From Rhopalosiphum padi (Eukaryota; Arthropoda; Insecta; Hemiptera; Aphididae), in assembly GCF_020882245.1 (NCBI RefSeq), contig NC_083597.1, forward strand, positions 28,870,652 through 28,934,651: a DNA stretch of 64,000 nt, in the 5' to 3' direction. A program made the position numbers and the translations under genes. The number at the start of each line of letters is the position of its first letter. Position 1 is the stretch's first letter. The notes below the pieces were generated by a model, which saw only the letters and a program-made list of their open reading frames with translations, was not told where the DNA came from and did not search any database. Positions 62,013-64,000 of the stretch are shown here, piece after piece.

Positions 62013-62056
62013 CATTGATTATAGAATAGACTATAATTCCTATTCTATAATCAATG
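62013..62056. repeat. Perfect 17-bp hairpin
   Basis: Arms CATTGATTATAGAATAG (62013-62029) and CTATTCTATAATCAATG (62040-62056) are exact reverse complements around a 10-nt loop. The stem is too short for a usual microRNA precursor. Function unknown. Confidence 0.75.
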
Positions 62057-64000
62057 CTTCTAAGTATGAAAAAATAATTTTGATTTTCATTAAAAACATA
62101 TTATCGTTTTTAGAATACAAAATAAATAATATTTAAATTTTATTATTTTCAATTGTATTGTAAAAATAATACCTATAATTAGTTATTAACGGTAAATCTA
62201 AAATTAGCAAAAAACTGGTTATTTAGGATACTATTTATGGCAACTAGTTATGCAACTAACGAGTCCAAAATAATATTTGGAAGTCGTCATACGGTTTGTA
62301 CGGATACGGATACGTTAATACCATTCGGGTCAAGGTTAATTAATTGTTTGTACTCTTTTGAGTGACGATCGCCTACAACACGAGTTTATAATAGGTATAA
62401 TAGATTATTAAAATGTTCAAACATTGTTGTATTTACTTTGAATAATGACATAGGCGTTTGAAAACGTATTTAAGTCGTCGAGGTCTTTCTATTAAATGAA
62501 AAAAAATAAATTATTTTGATCATTTCAAAATTAAAATAATAATAATAATATTATCAAACGTGTGACCTCAGAGGAAGATCGAATTGTTTAGGTTTTGGTT
62601 TTGGTTTGTAGACCCGTTTACGGTATCTCAGTAATATATTAATATTCATGGCTGAAATGCACAGAAATGACCAGAAGGTTGGATTGTATCCAGAACTGTT
62701 GTCATCATAAACATATAACCATAGATAGAAGAAAAGGTTGTCTGTACTGGCTTTGTAATCGCTTAAGCTCGTTTACTTTATTGTATAAATATTTTATATT
62801 TAATACGTTTTGATTACACTCAAATGCGCATTTTATAAAACATTCAATTCATCATCATCCATATTTATAATGAATAGGTAATCCATGTGTATAAATAATT
62901 GTTTTTGTGCTATGTAAAAAAAAATAACTCGTATACCTGCAAACTATTTAATTTTACCGTTTTCTTTGTTGAGATAATATTTATTTATCTTAGTTTTAGA
63001 TTTAATTTGATTATTTTAACGATGTGGATACTACTATACTATAGGTACACTTGGAATGTCTGACAATTTTAAAACATTATTACCAAACTAATTTTAGATT
63101 ATTATTTTTTTATATGGTATAATATCTACCAATGAAAAACGAAATGTAGTGTACCGTGTTCTAGTGTTTATGAGCTCTGAAACGTATGTTTTACATTATA
63201 TTTAGTATTTACTAATAGCATTAATTTGTTGTATAAATTAAGGTATATTAAGTACTTTTAGTATAGGTACTTACATCACCAACAAATTAAAATACTATAT
63301 ATGTTACAGTTAGTTAGCTTATTAATTAATTTATATATTTGACAAATACAGCATTAAACCTACTGATAAGTAATAATTGTATTTGTACCTATAGAGTGTA
63401 GATGTTTATAAATAATTTATAATACAAATACATTTAAAAAATTATCACTATCGTATAACTCGCTAAAAATCAAATAATCTTACCGACATAAATAATTAAA
63501 CTAGTTAAAGTTATAATTGATTTTTTTTTCTTAAAAAATAACTTGTTTTTTTAAATAAGACTTTAATACAAATTAAAAATACATTTAAATTTTTAAATTA
63601 TATAGACATATATTAAACAAAACGAAGCAGTCTAAATAGAAATGTTGTTGACATTACAAATTAGAAAAAAAAAGTTTGAGCACGTATACAATTTTAAAGA
63701 ACTGTTGTATTTGTTCAAAGATAAAATAGATGTACAATTTTCGTGTGTGGTTGAATCTAATTATAATTCGATTTCCTGTTAAACGTTTTACTTTGTTCAT
63801 ACACGAACTTTTAAAATCGAGCACCGAAGGGAAAGATATGATAATAAAACGTAAAAAGCACAAATTGCTCATGGGTAATTTTGGGTATGTTTGTAGTGAA
63901 ACGAGAGCTACACAAAACTATCATGAAATTTGCTTGCGGAATACATATATATATATATACATTACGAACCCTCGTTTTGATTAATCGGTTGAAAACGATA

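Larger units (their letters stand above)
48575..64000. other. Non-coding tail, possibly one large first intron
   Basis: AT-rich DNA without a supportable exon. GC-richer islands lie at 50330-50600 and 50760-51080 (unexplained unique sequence), 52960-53250, 54895-55065, 56450-56600, 58430-58520, 59090-59180 and 61200-61470. They are scattered like enhancers in a long intron; that reading is inference. The ORFs at 50115-50324, 50397-50639, 55079-55264, 56875-57081, 57866-58051, 59437-59703 and 63654-63984 show no domain or splice context. No tRNA, rRNA or transposon with firm ends was found. Confidence 0.45.

Noticed and set aside
62013..62056. MicroRNA gene
   Set aside because: The stem is 17 bp, shorter than a Dicer/Drosha substrate; kept only as a hairpin.

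Overview
The window is AT-rich (roughly three quarters A+T by eye) animal nuclear DNA. Genes are split by short GT-AG introns, and the encoded proteins are clearly metazoan. The composition, the TTAGG-type telomere-like motif near 46.85 kb, and the many small hAT-like and foldback elements suggest an insect, most probably a sap-sucking hemipteran such as an aphid. That placement is inference from style; no marker gene in the window proves it. There are no bacterial-type operons, CRISPR arrays, or tRNA/rRNA genes that I can recognise.

Gene-dense left part (1-25 kb). Five protein genes can be read exon by exon. (1) The 3' end of a THADA homologue lies on + (295-2547). (2) Calcineurin B, the Ca-binding regulatory subunit of the phosphatase, lies on - (4592-5446, five coding exons, 170 aa). 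(3) eEF1G, translation elongation factor 1 gamma, lies on + (6217-9525, nine exons, 430 aa). (4) MMS22L, the replication-fork repair partner of TONSL, lies on - (9975-18818, nineteen coding exons, about 1057 aa). (5) A GALNT7-like polypeptide N-acetylgalactosaminyltransferase lies on - (20594-24722, eleven coding exons, 588 aa). THADA and calcineurin B are convergent. Calcineurin B and eEF1G share a GC-richer divergent promoter of about 770 bp with long alternating purine-pyrimidine tracts. eEF1G and MMS22L are convergent and close. MMS22L and GALNT are in tandem, and the MMS22L upstream region carries an E2F-like site. These are housekeeping genes that are not functionally linked to each other.

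Gene-poor right part (25-64 kb). I find no protein gene here that I can support. It holds a decayed jockey-like reverse transcriptase fragment (about 25.99-26.45 kb), two diverged copies of one long interspersed repeat (about 28.9-30.15 and 37.14-39.6 kb), a 555-bp foldback element nested inside the second copy, and two hAT-like elements with 8-bp target duplications. At about 47.95-48.57 kb there is a CpG-rich block ending in a perfect splice donor. It is best read as the first exon of a gene on + whose large first intron may fill the rest of the window. Short GC-richer islands at 50.3-51.1, 52.96-53.25 and 61.2-61.5 kb are candidate cis-regulatory DNA; the last has two Grainyhead-like palindromes.

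I found no evidence for a wholly new biological system. The most informative observations are the dated nesting of repeats at 37-39.6 kb, several mobile elements whose boundaries are fixed by target duplications, the divergent calcineurin B/eEF1G promoter, and the orphan first exon at 48 kb.
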